A stretch of 64,000 nucleotides of DNA from Saccopteryx bilineata (Eukaryota; Chordata; Mammalia; Chiroptera; Emballonuridae). The notes under the pieces were generated by a model, which ran no database searches, was not told the DNA's origin, and saw only the letters and a list, made by a program, of their open reading frames with translations. The translations under genes were made by a program, and so were the position numbers. Each line of letters opens with the position of its first letter. Position 1 is the stretch's first letter. The DNA is taken from NCBI RefSeq assembly GCF_036850765.1, contig NC_089491.1, positions 93,280,740 to 93,344,739 of the forward strand. Direction: 5' to 3'. Below, piece by piece: positions 22,826-34,800 of the stretch.

Positions 22826-22827
22826 TA

Positions 22828-23255
22828 TGCATGTGTGTGTGTATATATATAATGTGTTTATTTATGATCTAATTACTATAAATAGCTCAACATTCAAGTT
22901 ACTTAATATTTTTAATATTTGTTTCTCAAATGTAAAATATAGATATTAATATATTTTGTGATAATTGGTCATTTTTATTTAAAATGTACATTAATTTAGT
23001 CCTTGCTAATGATGTAGATGATCAATAAAAGCTCAATTTATAGAACGTAGTAGAAGATTCTCAAATGCTTAAAATAAGGCTGATACTTACATTTGGTTGT
23101 TGCAGTCATATAATTATCATGCTTTATAAATTATAATAAATGCCCCCTGATCTATCTGAAAAAAAATCTAAGTACTTAGTTTAGAGAACAGGAAATGCAT
23201 AATTTTTATTGAGGCACATGGACATTTGTATCTCTTCAGCAAAACTATAATCAGT
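22828..23255. other. AT-rich sequence, nothing recognised
   Basis: Contains only short frames and a small (TG/TA) run near 22832-22852. Confidence 0.45.
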
Positions 23256-23257
23256 TC

Positions 23258-23260
<3 letters not shown>

Positions 23261-23307
<47 letters not shown>

Positions 23308-23560
23308 TATCTTCTTTCTCCTTCCTTCCTTCCTTCCTTCCTTCCTTCCTTCCTTCCTTCCTTCCTTCCTTCCTTCCTTTCCTTCCTTCCTTCCTTCCTC
23401 CCTCCCTCCCTCCCTCCCTCCCTCCCTCCCTCCCTTCCTTCCTTTCTTCCTTCTTTCCTTCCTTTCTTCCTTCCTTTTTTCCTTCCTCTTATTTCTTCTT
23501 CTCCCCCTCTTTCACCCCCCTTTTCCTCCTCTTCCTCTTCTTCTTCTCCTTTATTCCTAC
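23261..23560 (+). repeat. Pyrimidine-strand satellite: (CTTT)n, (CCTT)n, (CCCT)n, (CTT)n
   Basis: About 300 bp of almost pure C/T on the plus strand, changing unit from CTTT (23261-23306) to CCTT (23320-23399) to CCCT (23399-23434) and then mixed CTT/CCTT. Open frames here (Phe/Leu/Pro/Ser one way, Arg/Lys/Gly/Glu the other) are artefacts of the repeat. Confidence 0.97.
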
Positions 23561-23599
23561 ATTGCAGAAACATTTGAGGGTTCTTATTTGTTGTCTTAG

Positions 23600-23962
23600 T
23601 ACCTTTGGGCTTTTCTAGCAAGGCACCATAGACTGTGTGGCTTGCAAAAAACCCCAGAAATTATTTCACATAGTTCTGGATTCTGGAAGACCAAGATCAG
23701 AATACTTGCAGATACAGAGTCTAGTAAGGGCTTATTTTCTGGTTCATAGATGGTTCCTTCTTGCTATGTCTTCACATGGTGGAAAACTTCAGAGATCTCT
23801 CTGGGTATTCTATTATAAGGGCAGCAACCTGATTGAGGACTTTACCCTCATGACTTATGCATCTCTGTAAAGCCCTATGCCCTAACATCATTATCTTTGG
23901 GGGTTAAAATTTCAATGTATGAATTTGGTAGGGACACAAACATTCATACCACAGCATACAGA
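23600..23962 (-). mobile_element. MLT1-type MaLR LTR, minus orientation
   Basis: The plus strand shows the reverse complement of an MLT1 LTR: 'caccatagactgtgtggctt', 'acatagttctggattctgga', 'tgctatgtcttcacatggtg', 'ttctattataagggcagcaa', 'gactttaccctcatgactta' and 'gggacacaaacattcatacc'. Solo LTR of an ancient retroviral-like element, with no internal genes seen. Confidence 0.8.
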
Positions 23963-26918
23963 ATCCTTCTTAATAAAAAGATAACAATAATAGGACCATT
24001 ATATTGATTTTACTTTAGAAGGACTCAGTTGAGAAAGGACTTTGTACTTTGGGGAAATAGCTATAATCTGTATTGTAGAACCTAGGCTACAGAATTTTTT
24101 TTTATATTCTCATGAAGTCTAATTAAATATATCATAGAATCTTTAATGTTATTATTGTTGAATGTTCCACTCCCTATGCCTAATTATCTGTTTTAATAGA
24201 CCTCTGATTTTCAGACTGTCATATATCATTACCCTCCTCAGATTCCACCTCTGTTACTTATACTAGATCATGCAGCTCTTGAAAGACACAAATCCTTTTG
24301 TTATGTACCACTACTGTTTTTCCTCAATTCAGCTCATTCACTTAAGCCTCACCATGTATGCTCAGTAGTGTTACTTTCTTAAGCAATACTGCCTTGCCCA
24401 GTTTCTCTGCCACTCATCTTTTCTGCCCCACTGCCACTTGCATTTAACTTCTTTCTTCCAGTAATTCCAGCAAACTTCATAGTTCCGTGGCTCTGCTGAG
24501 AATGCAGAGAAATAGCTCTGCCTTTTCCTACCACTGTTTTAATTCTGTTTTACTTACTGTCAGTGGGTTCTATAGCAGAAATTTCCTGTATCCAAAATTA
24601 TGAAATTAGATTTCCCATATTATATACAAATACCTCCAACCCAAGAATGATTGCTTCTCAAGACTTAGACATGGGTCCTTGAAGTCAAACAAGAGGAAAG
24701 TCAGTATTAGATGTCAAATGGTGAACGAATTTACACAGTAACACGTAGCATGTCTATATGGTAGACCATGTCTTGGCTACCTGTACTTTGGGGCTATTTG
24801 GTAGACAGGGGGCATTCTGCCAAATTGCTTTTTCCAGTGTCTTCAAAAATTAACTACATAAGCTATCAAATTTTATCAAAATGCTTTACTTGCTTTTTGG
24901 AAACAAGGCAGAATCTAATGTAAAGAAAGAAAATAAAGTCCTATCTTGACTCTGACGTTTTTAATGTTCAAATCCAAAAATTATGCTAAATTTATCTCTT
25001 GGGCTGAATCCCTTTTCCCTACCCCCTCCAGAAACTAGAAAAGAGCTTTCCTAGGCTTAGATATTCTGATATTCATCATTATACTGAAGTTAGTGCTACT
25101 AAAGACAATATATTAGTCTCTCTACTAATAATATCGTCAGTGGGAAGAATGATAGGCTTTTGAGATTTAACATATCAGCTTTTAAGGCAGGGTCTCAAAG
25201 TTAGGTGGCCTTCATATTTTTATTGCACAACTAAAAACTCTTGTGCCCCTTATGTCTAAGAACAGAGTTTGATTTTAAGATGAATTTTCTTCTGGTTTCT
25301 TTATGATATTCTTATTTCCAAGTTCACTGTCAATCTCTGAGATCTACTGAAGCTGAAATCTTCTTTGACATGACCATTAAAGATAAATAACTGTTCTACT
25401 GCTGTTTATGCTTCTCTACTTTTATAACAGAAAATAAAAAGTCATAAAAATCTATGAATAAATTTGATGCAAAGTGCTTCAAATTTACTGGGAAGACAAA
25501 TTCTACAGAATGACATCTCTTTAACAAACCAACTTAGAAAGATCATAGAAAACGTGAAATCATCTCTTTAACAAACCAACTTAGAAAGATCATAGAAAAC
25601 GTGAAATGTCAACTCAATTAGGATATATGATAGAGAACTAGAATTGTGGAAAGATTAACTGTATTTTCAAATAGAAAAGCTAAGCTTCAAGATATTATAT
25701 ACTGTTCTTATTTAAAATTTATAGCTACCTAGAGAAACTTATGCATTTTTAAAATGACTTAGATTGTCTCATTTCATACCAGGAAGTCAATGTTTGTTAA
25801 ATTATTAAGGAAAGACATTATATAATGATATGGGTCAAGTTTCTTTATGTAATGACTTTACAATGAAAAGTTCACTGTAATGAATATAATTTAAAAGTAG
25901 CAGTTAATAAAGTATAAAGCTTTTGGTAAAATAAAAAATAGAAAAAACTGATAAGTCGATAAGACAATACTTTTTCACAGATTGCTAAAAGTTCTCATAA
26001 TATTTCATTTTTATTCTCTCCTTTATTAACCTTTGGTCAAATCTAAAAATATAATGTAGGAAATAGACCTTAAGTGGAACACTCTAACCTTTCTGAAAAT
26101 TGAACTAACCATATTCTCTTATTGCTCAATAAAGTAAATTATTTTTCTGATACTATTATAAGAACATTATCACCTCTTTAAAAATCTCAGGAACAAAATT
26201 CACAGCTGAAACATTTTCTCCAAAGGGATATCAGCCTGAGCCTGAATATATCTATTTTAGTATATCTCTGATATTCTGTATATAAGCTTTAAAAAGATTA
26301 TATATAAAATTGAGATATTAAAAATATGTTGTTGTTTTAAATAAAATATTTTTACTTGTTACCCATATGTAACTTTAAAATAACATGTATTTCTTAAGTT
26401 TATATGCATTTAAAATTTTAGTGAAAATAATGCTTAACCTAATCAAACTATCAAAACAGTCTAGGGTCACAAGCCTTAAGAATAATGTTTTTAATTATTT
26501 CTGAATTGAAGCACTGCAATGCTCACTTTGATCAAACATTGGCTGGTGTGTAGGGACAAAATAAAACTTATGACATAAAATATTTCAAGAAGAGTAAGGT
26601 TTACTAAACACTGCATAATTGATATAACTGGGTAACAGTGATTTCATGTTTCCTGGGTACCATTTCTGACATCCCAGCCACTCTACATGCAAGACAATGG
26701 TGGACGTATGAAATGATAATAAATGAGTACAGACCAATTGAGCTCAGAAGAGCTATAAGTTGAGGGATTCCCAAAGAAGGCATGATTAGCTCCCATTTTC
26801 AGATATAGCTATATCACAAAAACATTGGTTACCTTTCACTTGATAAATAGTACCTACAATAAGATAATGTTGCTTAGCTCAGTATATGGCCCTTAGCTAG
26901 ATTCTTATTTACCTTAAG
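23963..26918. other. Long AT-rich stretch without recognised genes
   Basis: Nothing named apart from the 47-bp tandem duplication listed separately. Reading frames are short. Confidence 0.4.
25514..25607. repeat. Perfect 47-bp tandem duplication
   Basis: The unit beginning CATCTCTTTAACAAACCAAC and ending AACGTGAAAT occurs at 25514-25560 and again, without a mismatch, at 25561-25607. Not part of any repeat I recognise. Confidence 0.97.
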
Positions 26919-26929
26919 ATCTGTGTACT

Positions 26930-27164
26930 GGTGTACTGGTCTGACCTGTGGTGGCGCAGTGGATAAAGCGTCGACCTGGAAATGCTGAGGTCGCCAGTTC
27001 AAAACCCTGGGCTTGCCTGGTCAAGGCACATATGGGAGTTGATGCTTCCAGCTCCTCCCCCCTTCTCTCTCTCTGTCTCTCTCTCCTCTCTCTCCCTCTT
27101 TGTCTCTCTCTCCTCTCTAAAAATGAATAAATAAATTAATTAAAAAAATAAAAACTAAAAAAAA
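26930..27164 (+). mobile_element. Young tRNA-derived SINE, CTGACCTGTGG subfamily
   Basis: The head CTGACCTGTGGTGGCGCAGT (26941) is followed by 'GGATAAAGCGTCGACCTGGA', B-box region 'GCCAGTTCAAAACCC', 'GCCTGGTCAAGGCACATATG', a CT-rich tail and an A-rich end. Target duplication ATCTGTGTACT at 26919-26929 and 27165-27175. Eleven bases (26930-26940) between the duplication and the head repeat part of the target. Well preserved, so recent. Confidence 0.9.
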
Positions 27165-27199
27165 ATCTGTGTACTTTCATAAATATCTTGAAATAAGAG

Positions 27200-27500
27200 A
27201 GCATGTGGCTCAGAGGGTAAAGTGTCAGCCCTGGGTGCAGACATCATGGGTTCAATCCCAGGTTATGTCATACATAAGTGACCATCTGCTCCTCTTTCCC
27301 TTCTTCTCCCTTTTCTCTCTCTTCCCCTCTTATAGACAATAGCTCCATTGGTTGGAGTATCAGCCTGAGCACTGAGGATAGCTCATTTGATTCTAGCGTT
27401 GGCCCCAGACGGTGGTTGCCCAGTGGATCCCAATGAGGGCACATGCAGGAGTCTGTCTCTCTATCTGCCCTCCTATCACTAAAAACAAAACAAAACCCCC
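27200..27500 (+). mobile_element. Older long-form tRNA-derived SINE
   Basis: 'GCATGTGGCTCAGAGGGTAA', 'GGGTTCAATCCCAGG', then the long 3' domain in an older form: 'TAGCTCCATTGGTTGGAGTA', 'GAGGATAGCTCATTTGATTC', 'CCCAGTGGATCCCAATGAGG', 'GCAGGAGTCTGTCTCTCTAT' and an A-rich tail. Confidence 0.8.
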
Positions 27501-28508
27501 CCCAAAACCAACAAAACCCAAAAAGCTCCTGCATAATTTTCAAGCTGAGTGAAGGAGTGAGACCCTTCTGCATTGTTATAGACCTACGTTTAAATACTTT
27601 CAGATGCATACACTCAGTTATCTTTGTCTGTGCGCAGGGTTTTTTCCCCCCTTATTTGGCTGCATTCCTGACCATTGCAGACCTGACAAATTTGAGAATC
27701 TAATGTTTGTTTGAGCTCATTTATACTTATGGAAAATTCTGGACTCTAAACTTTTCCTGATCTTTAGCTTTAGAGATGCTCTGATCTTTTTATATGTCCT
27801 CAAGAAGGTCCATGGGCTTTTATCTTGAACTTTTAATTGATGATTAATCACCTTCCATCTTTTATTGTTTGTCCCAAGAACATCGACTTCCCCATCAATG
27901 GCCATATTTTCATTTTATTTTTAATTACTATATCTTCTAAATGTTTCAAATGTTACCACCTTTGAATAAATAAATTACTATTTTGTTTTCCTAACATAAT
28001 AGTCAATTCATCACTGGTGAAAGTTTAAACAATCACATTGCTACATGGGCTACTGTTTATTCATGCAAACACGTTATTTGATTCTCATTGCCAGTATCTT
28101 GCTAGTGATATAGTTCCAAAATTCCATCATATCTTCTTTCTGGAACCAAACCTGGCACTATGAAAAAGTTGAGTTTTCTACTATATAGACTCCGAGGTAG
28201 AGACATGGTTAGAGTTTACTTACTGAAATATACTCTAGAGGGGAAATGAAAGAAAAGAAGTTTGGACAGAAGTAGAAATTAGATGACAATAAAGTCATAT
28301 GAGGCTTCTGCTATTCCCACAAGAAGCTTTGAAGTTGTACTGGTACTTCAGAATGGTTCAATTTTGGGCCAGGGGGCCAGGATTAAACTCTCACAATAAC
28401 CAGTCACAGGTTTCAGGCCACCCTTGAGAAGGAGGCATGGACCTAGGAAAGGTGGCTCTCTTTTGCTGAAGTCAATTCCCAGAGAATCAACAGATAAGGC
28501 TAAGCTAT
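27501..28508. other. Unassigned sequence
   Basis: No recognised element or gene. The short frames at 27717-27905 have no domain. Confidence 0.4.
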
Positions 28509-28862
28509 GGTTTAAATATTTGTGTCCCCTAAATGTGTATGTTGAAATTACAACTCCTAAACTGATATTAGAAGAAAGGTCTTTTGGGAGGTGAGTAGGT
28601 CATGAGGGCAAAGTCCTCATGATTAAGATTACTGCTCTTTTTCATGAAAGAGACTCCAGAGAACTATGTAAGAACACAATGCCATCAATGAACCAAGAAG
28701 CGGGCTCTCATGAGCCACCACACTTAATTAGCTGGTGCCTTAATCTTGGACTTCTCAGCCTCTAGAATTATGAGAAATAAAGGTTTGTTGTTTATAAGCG
28801 ATGCAATTTATGATTATTTTGTTTTAGTATAAAGTAGCCCAAACAGAATGGGATAGGTTGTC
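28509..28862 (+). mobile_element. MLT1-type MaLR LTR, plus orientation
   Basis: Sense LTR order: 'ctatggtttaaatatttgtg', 'cttttgggaggtgagtaggt', 'catgagggcaaagtcctcat', 'aagagactccagagaactat', 'aatgaaccaagaagcgggct', 'tcttggacttctcagcctct', 'gagaaataaaggtttgttgt' and 'gtagcccaaacagaatggga'. Ancient solo LTR. Confidence 0.8.
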
Positions 28863-28974
28863 ACTCTATAAAACTCCAAAAACTGATAATGTGAGGGTGC
28901 AACAAAGTATGTATTAAAATCAGTGCAATTAAATTGAATAGTTAATATAGTTATAAATGACTAAAAGTCTGATA

Positions 28975-29250
28975 GTTTTTCTCATTGATGCCACTGTTGT
29001 TTTAATTTTTATTCCCTAATGACCATAATGCTTAATATATTTTTATATACTTTTTTCATCAATATATCTTTTTTAGTGAGATGGCTGTTCAGATCTTTTC
29101 TTTTTCTAAATTGGGTTGCTTGTTTTCTTAATGTTTATTTAAAGATTTCTTTGTAGATCTTGAATTTTGCTATACTTTTTATACAATCTTAACTTGAAAT
29201 CTTTTGGGAAGCATTTTTCTACAAATTTTAATTTTCAGCAAAACTGAGTT
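28975..29250 (-). mobile_element. Old L1 fragment (minus)
   Basis: The plus strand carries the reverse complement of ORF2 C-terminal sequence, for example 'gatggctgttcagatctttt', 'ctaaattgggttgcttgttt' and 'taacttgaaatcttttggga'. Highly diverged. Confidence 0.55.
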
Positions 29251-30395
29251 ACTGAGAATCCCATTGCCATAGAAGAATGTATATATAGGTTTTTCTTACC
29301 AGAAAGGTCACAGGATTAAAATGAATAAACTTCTAAAAATAGAGTTATCCAGACTCAACAACTGTGGTATATACATCATAGAAGTTGGTGAAACAAAGAA
29401 GTACATTTATTTAATGACCCAAATAGTTTCACCAAATGTATGAAAATGTAAGTGATATTAATGGTATTATGTATTCTAATTCATGGCATCTCCTCTTCTT
29501 CCTTTTTCTCTATATATTTTTCCTCACACCCCCTTGTCTTTCCACAGAATTAATAAATGCTACATAGCAGCAACTGCAGTATTTTACAAGTCCTTCCTTA
29601 TTTTTTTCTGGATAATTTGTGCCTGATTTCCTACTCTCTGTTTTATTTTTTTTATGTACATATTAGTAGGAATACTGTCTTGAATTTTAAAGAACCCTTC
29701 TGATTACCATAAATCCTGGGTTTGATTTTATGATCAAGTATTCAAGTCAGAATTGCCAACAAAGATTAACTGCTGCTTGGAAGATTGGTCAGGCAAGAAG
29801 TCCTGATCAGAGACAGAAAAATTATATATGTTTGAAATATTTGCAATGGATCTAAATATTGTTTTAAGAGATGTATAAAGAAACTGCATGTCTTATATAA
29901 CTGGATCTCAACACCAGTAGTTATTCCTACAAAATACATCGGACATTCAAAGAGCTCATAATGGACTTAGAAATTATTGAAAATGTGTATTTGGAACTAA
30001 GCTGAAATTTAAAAAATCCACCTATTATTATGCAAAGTTTTGCTTAGTAGGCTGAAGTTTCTCATAGTGAAAAAAGAAATAGAGAATCAATTTATCAAGA
30101 AGCATTGCATATAGTCCAGAAATGAGTCGGTTTATTATTAAGTTAAAAATAAAGAATAATCATAATATTAAATAAGTAGATTTATGATGATAATAAAATA
30201 AATTATTATAATTTAATCTTTATTGAAGCTTATGTAGAAACTATGACTTTGAAAACAAATTTCTAAAAATGTTATATGAAACATTGTCAGCATGTAGTTG
30301 CATGGAGTATATTATTCTTACAAAAGAGCAAGTGAACATGTTTTATGAAAACATTTCATTGAATCACAGATTTAGTCAACATTAAAAATTACTAT
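29251..30395. other. AT-rich sequence, nothing recognised
   Basis: No supported frame or repeat. Confidence 0.4.
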
Positions 30396-30745
30396 GATGC
30401 CCTGGACAGTATGCTCAATGGATAGATCATCAGCACAGTGTATAGCCATACCATGTTCGATTCCTGGTCAGGGCACACAAGGGAAGTGGCCATCTGCTTC
30501 TTTCCTCCTCCCTTTTCCCCTTTTCTCCTTCTTCCCCTTCGACAGCCGGTGGATTGATTAGTTCTAGTATAGGCCCCAGGCACTGAGGTAAACTCCATTG
30601 ATCCAAGCACATCAGCCTCAGGTTTTAAAAATAACTCAGTTGATTTGTGCTTTGGCTTTAGCTGGGTATTGCTGGGTGAATTTCAGTAGGGGTGAATACG
30701 GGATTCTGTCTCACTATCTCCCTTTCTCTCACTTAAAAAAAAATT
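30396..30745 (+). mobile_element. Older long-form tRNA-derived SINE
   Basis: 'TGCCCTGGACAGTATGCTCA', 'GTTCGATTCCTGGTCAGGGC', 'GCCATCTGCTTCTTTCCTCC', then the long 3' domain ('TGATTAGTTCTAGTATAGGC', 'GTATTGCTGGGTGAATTTCA') and an A run. Confidence 0.78.
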
Positions 30746-30755
30746 GCTAATAAGT

Positions 30756-30950
30756 CCCTGGCCAGGTTGCTCAGTGGATAAAAATTCAGCTTGGTGCACT
30801 TGAGGTCATGGGATTGACCCTCAGTCAGGGCACATATGAAAAGCAACCAATGAGTACATAAGTAAAGAAAACAACTAAGTGGAACAACAAAATGATGCTT
30901 CTCTCTCCCTCTTTCTCTCTCAAATAAATGGAAAAAAATTTTGAAAAAAT
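30756..30950 (+). mobile_element. Short-form tRNA-derived SINE
   Basis: 'CCCTGGCCAGGTTGCTCAGT', 'GGATTGACCCTCAGTCAGGG', 'CACATATGAAAAGCAACCAA', 'GATGCTTCTCTCTCCCTCTT', then AAATAAATGG and an A-rich tail. It lies head to tail behind the previous SINE. Confidence 0.85.
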
Positions 30951-31129
30951 TTGCAATGAGATAAAGTATTAATTTAATTATTTAAAAATATTATAATGTA
31001 TAAAGTACTATTTTTGGAGACCAGTAAATTACTAAATACTTTTGTTATATTATATACTAAAAATTCATTAAAACATTTTAATATTGTGATACCATTGATT
31101 ATCAGGTAAAATAGACTCCTTCTGTAGAT

Positions 31130-31285
31130 ATATATTCCCCTATTCATTTACACTAAATACAACTAAAAACCCTTGATATTAAATACAAGAAAATCATAAG
31201 GAGACTCTCAAATATGAAGAGAAGAAAACAGACTGGCTAAGGAACTTGGAACTCAAGGAACAACACAGTGATCATTTTCCTACAT
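31130..31285 (+). mobile_element. Possible old L1 5'UTR fragment
   Basis: 'ctaaaaacccttgatattaa', 'aagagaagaaaacagactgg', 'ctaaggaacttggaactcaa', 'ggaacaacacagtgatcatt' resemble L1M-type 5'UTR sequence. It would be the target into which L1-A inserted. Weak assignment. Confidence 0.35.
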
Positions 31286-31377
31286 GTTTTTATTTTAATT
31301 TTTAAAATGTATTGTTCTTTTCTTAAAAAAATTATTTAGACAATTTATTTTAACAAAGTGACATTAATCAACTAGAG

Positions 31378-31674
31378 CAGTGGTCCCCAACCTTTTTTGG
31401 GCCATGGACCAGTTTAATGTCAGAAAATATTTTCACAGACCGGCCTTTAGGGTGGGATGGATAAATGTATCATGTCGCTGAGACAGGTGTCAAGAGTGAG
31501 TCTTAGACGGATGTAACAGAAGGAATCTGGTCATTTTTTAAAAATAAAACATTGTTCAGACTTAAATATAAATAAAATGGAAATAATGTAAGTTATTTAT
31601 TCTTTCTCTGTGGATCAGTACCAAATGGCCCATGGACCGGTACCAGTCCGCAGCCCGGGGGCTGGGGACCGCTG
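31378..31674 (+). mobile_element. hAT MITE nested in the L1-A 3'UTR
   Basis: The left end CAGTGGTCCCCAACCTTTTT matches the reverse complement of the right end, CAGCGGTCCCCAGCCCCCGG. Internal GGACCGG motifs occur in both arms. The flanking 8-mers AACTAGAG (31370-31377) and AACTAAAT (31675-31682) agree at six positions. At 297 bp without coding capacity, this is a non-autonomous hAT. L1-A 3'UTR-like sequence lies on both sides ('gacattaatcaactagag' corresponds to the L1-B 3' end 'ttgatgtcacccc'). Confidence 0.83.
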
Positions 31675-31879
31675 AACTAAATAAAGTACATAGATTCAGA
31701 GAAAACATCATCAGATTATTTTGACATTTGATTATGTTATATACCCATCATACAAAGTCAAATTGTCCTCCGTCAACTTTTGTTTGTTTTTTATGCCCCT
31801 CCCTCTCTTCCTTTCCCCTCCCCCTGGTAACCACTGCAATCTTATCTACATCCGTGAGTCTCAATTTTGTGTCCCACCT

Positions 31880-34800
31880 ATGTATGAAATCATACAGTTC
31901 TTAGTTTTTTTCTGATTTACTTATTTCACTCAGTATAATGTTATTAAGATCCATCCATGTTGTTGTAAATGATCTTATGTCATCATTTCTTATGGCTGAG
32001 TAGTATTCCATAGTATATATATCACATTTTCTTTATCCAATCTTCTATTGAAGGGCTTTTTGGTTGTTTCTTTGTCTTGGCCACCGTGAACAATGCTGTG
32101 TTGAACATAGTGCTGCATGTGTCTTTATGTATCAATGTTTTTGTGTTTTGGGGGTATATACCCAGTAGAGAGATTGTTTGGTCATATGGTAGTTCTATTC
32201 TTAATTTATGAGGAACCACCATACTTTCTCCCATATGGTTGTACTACTTTACATTCCCACCAACAGTGGATGAAGGTTACTTTTTCTCCATAGCCTCTCC
32301 AACACTTGTTATTACTGTCATGCTGATATAAGCTAATCTTACAGGTGTGAGGTGGTATCTCATTGTAGTTTTGATTTGTATTTCTCTAGTAGCTAGTGAA
32401 GATGAGCATATTTTCATATATCTATTGGCCATTTGTATTTCTTCTTGGGAGAAGTGTAGGTTCATGTCTACTTCCCATTTCTTTTTAAATTTTTCCAAAG
32501 TTAGAAGCAAAGAGACAGTTAGACAGACTCCTGCATGCATCCGACTGGGATCTACCCGGCATGTCCACCAGGGAACGATGCTCTGCCCATCTGTAGCATT
32601 GCTCTGTTGCAGCCGGAGCCATTCTAGAACCTGAGGTGGAAGCCATGGAGCCATCCTTAGAACCCGGGACAACTTTGCTCCAATGGAACCTTGGCTGTGA
32701 GAAGGGAAGAGAGAGATAGAGAGGAAAAAGAGAGGGAAAGGTGGAGAAGTAGATGGGTGCTTCTCTTGTGTGCCCTGACCAGGAATCAAACCTGGGAAAT
32801 CTACATGCCAGGCTGACACTCAACTGCTAAGCCAACTGGCCAGGGCAACTCTTCCCATTTTTTAATTAGATTGTTTGCTTGTGTGTTGTTGAGTTTTATG
32901 AGTTCTTTGTATATTTTGAATATTATGGCCTTATCTGAGCTCTTGTTTGAAAATATCATCTCCCACTTAGTTAGCTGTCTCTTTGTTTTGTCAGTTTCTT
33001 TTGTGGTGCAAAAACTTCTTAGTCTGATGTAGTCCCATTCATTTATCTTTGCCTTCACTTTCTTTGCCTTTGGAGTCAAATTCACAAAATGTTCTTTATG
33101 GCCAAAGTCCATGAGTTTAGTACCTATGTTTTCTTCTATGTAATTTATTGTTTCATATCTTATATTTAGGTCTTTGATTCATTTGGAATTAATTGTGATA
33201 CAAGGAGACAAACTATAGTTGAGTTTCATTCTTTTGCATGTGGCTCTCCAGTTTTCTCAGCACCATTTATTGAAGAGGTTTTCTTTTCTCCATTGTGTGT
33301 TTTTGGTGCCTTTATCAAAGATGATTTCCCTAATATATGTGGTTTTATTTCTGAGCTCTCTATTCTGTTCCATTGGTCTGAGTGTCTATTTCTCTGCCAA
33401 TACCATGCTGTTTTGATTATCGTGGCTCTATAATATAATTTGAAGTCAGGAATTGTAATGCCCCGTCTTTGCTCTTCTTCCTTAGGATTATTTTGGCTAT
33501 TCGGGGTTTTTTATAGTTCCATAAAAACCTGATGATTTTTTGTTGTATTTCTTTACAAAAATGACATTGGAATTTTGATGGGAATTACATTAAATTTATG
33601 TATTGCTTTGGGTAATATGGTCATTTTCATTATATTTATTCTTCCTATCCAAAAACAAGGAATATTTTTCCATTTCATTATGTCTTTTTCAATTTCCTTT
33701 AACAATGCTTTGTAGTTTTTATTATATAGGTCATTTATATTTTTTTATGTTTATTCCTAGGTATTTTGTTGTTGTTGCAACCATAAAAGGGATTTTTTAG
33801 TTCATTTTCTGAAGTTTCATTGTTGATATATAAGAATGCAATAGACTTCTGTATATTAATTTTGTATCCTGGGGCTTTGCTGTATTGGTTTATTGTTTCT
33901 AATAGTCTTTTTGTGGAGTCCTTGGTGTTTTCTATGTACAGGATCATATCATCTGCAAAAAGTGAAACCTTTACTTCATCTTTTCCAATATGAATGCCTT
34001 TTATATCTTTCTTTTGTCTGATTGCTCTGGCTAGAACTTCCAGCACTACATTGAATAAGAATCTAGAGAGTGGACAGCCTTGTATTATTTCTGATTTTAG
34101 AGGAAAATTTTTCTGTTTTTTGCCATTTAATATGATGTTAGCTGATGGTTTGTCATAAAAGGCCTTTATCGTGTTGAGATATTTTTCTTCTATACTCTTT
34201 TTGTTGAGTGTTTTAAACATAAAATGATGTTGTATTTTATAAAATGCCCTTCCTGGATATATTGATAGAATCACATATTTTTGTTCTTTGTTTTGTTGAT
34301 ATAGTTGATACTACATTAATTGTTGTATGTATGTTGAACTATCCTTGTGATTCAGGGATGAATTTCACTTGATCATGATGAATTATTTTTTTAATGTGTT
34401 CTTGTATTTGATTATTTTGTTTTAGTATTTTGTTAGTATTCATTGGAGATATTGCTCTGTATTTTCCTTTTTTTGTGTTGTCCTTGCTAGTTTTGGTATG
34501 AGGGTTATCTTTGGCTCATAAAATGTGTTTGGAGGTATTGCTTCTTTTTTAATTTTTTGGAAGACTTTGAGTAGAATCGGAACCAAGTATTCTTTGAATG
34601 TTTGATAGAATTCACTAGTATAGCCGTCTGGCCCAGGACTTTTATTTTTTGGAATGTTTTTGATAGATGTTTCTATTTTTTTCCTGCTTATAGGTCTGCT
34701 TAGGGTATCTACTCCTTTGTGACTCAGTCTAGGAAGACTGTATTTTTTTAAAAATTGACTCATATCTTCTAGGTTTTTAAAATTGGTGTCATATATTTTT

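Noticed and set aside
23226..23621. 130-aa and 104-aa frames in the pyrimidine tract
   Set aside because: Repetitive Phe/Leu/Pro/Ser or Arg/Lys/Glu/Gly translations of simple repeats.
25514..25607. CRISPR-like direct repeat
   Set aside because: Only two adjacent units with no spacers, in a mammalian context. It is a simple tandem duplication.
23600..28862. Provirus bounded by the two MLT1 LTRs
   Set aside because: The LTRs are in opposite orientation and no retroviral internal genes are visible between them. They are independent solo LTRs.
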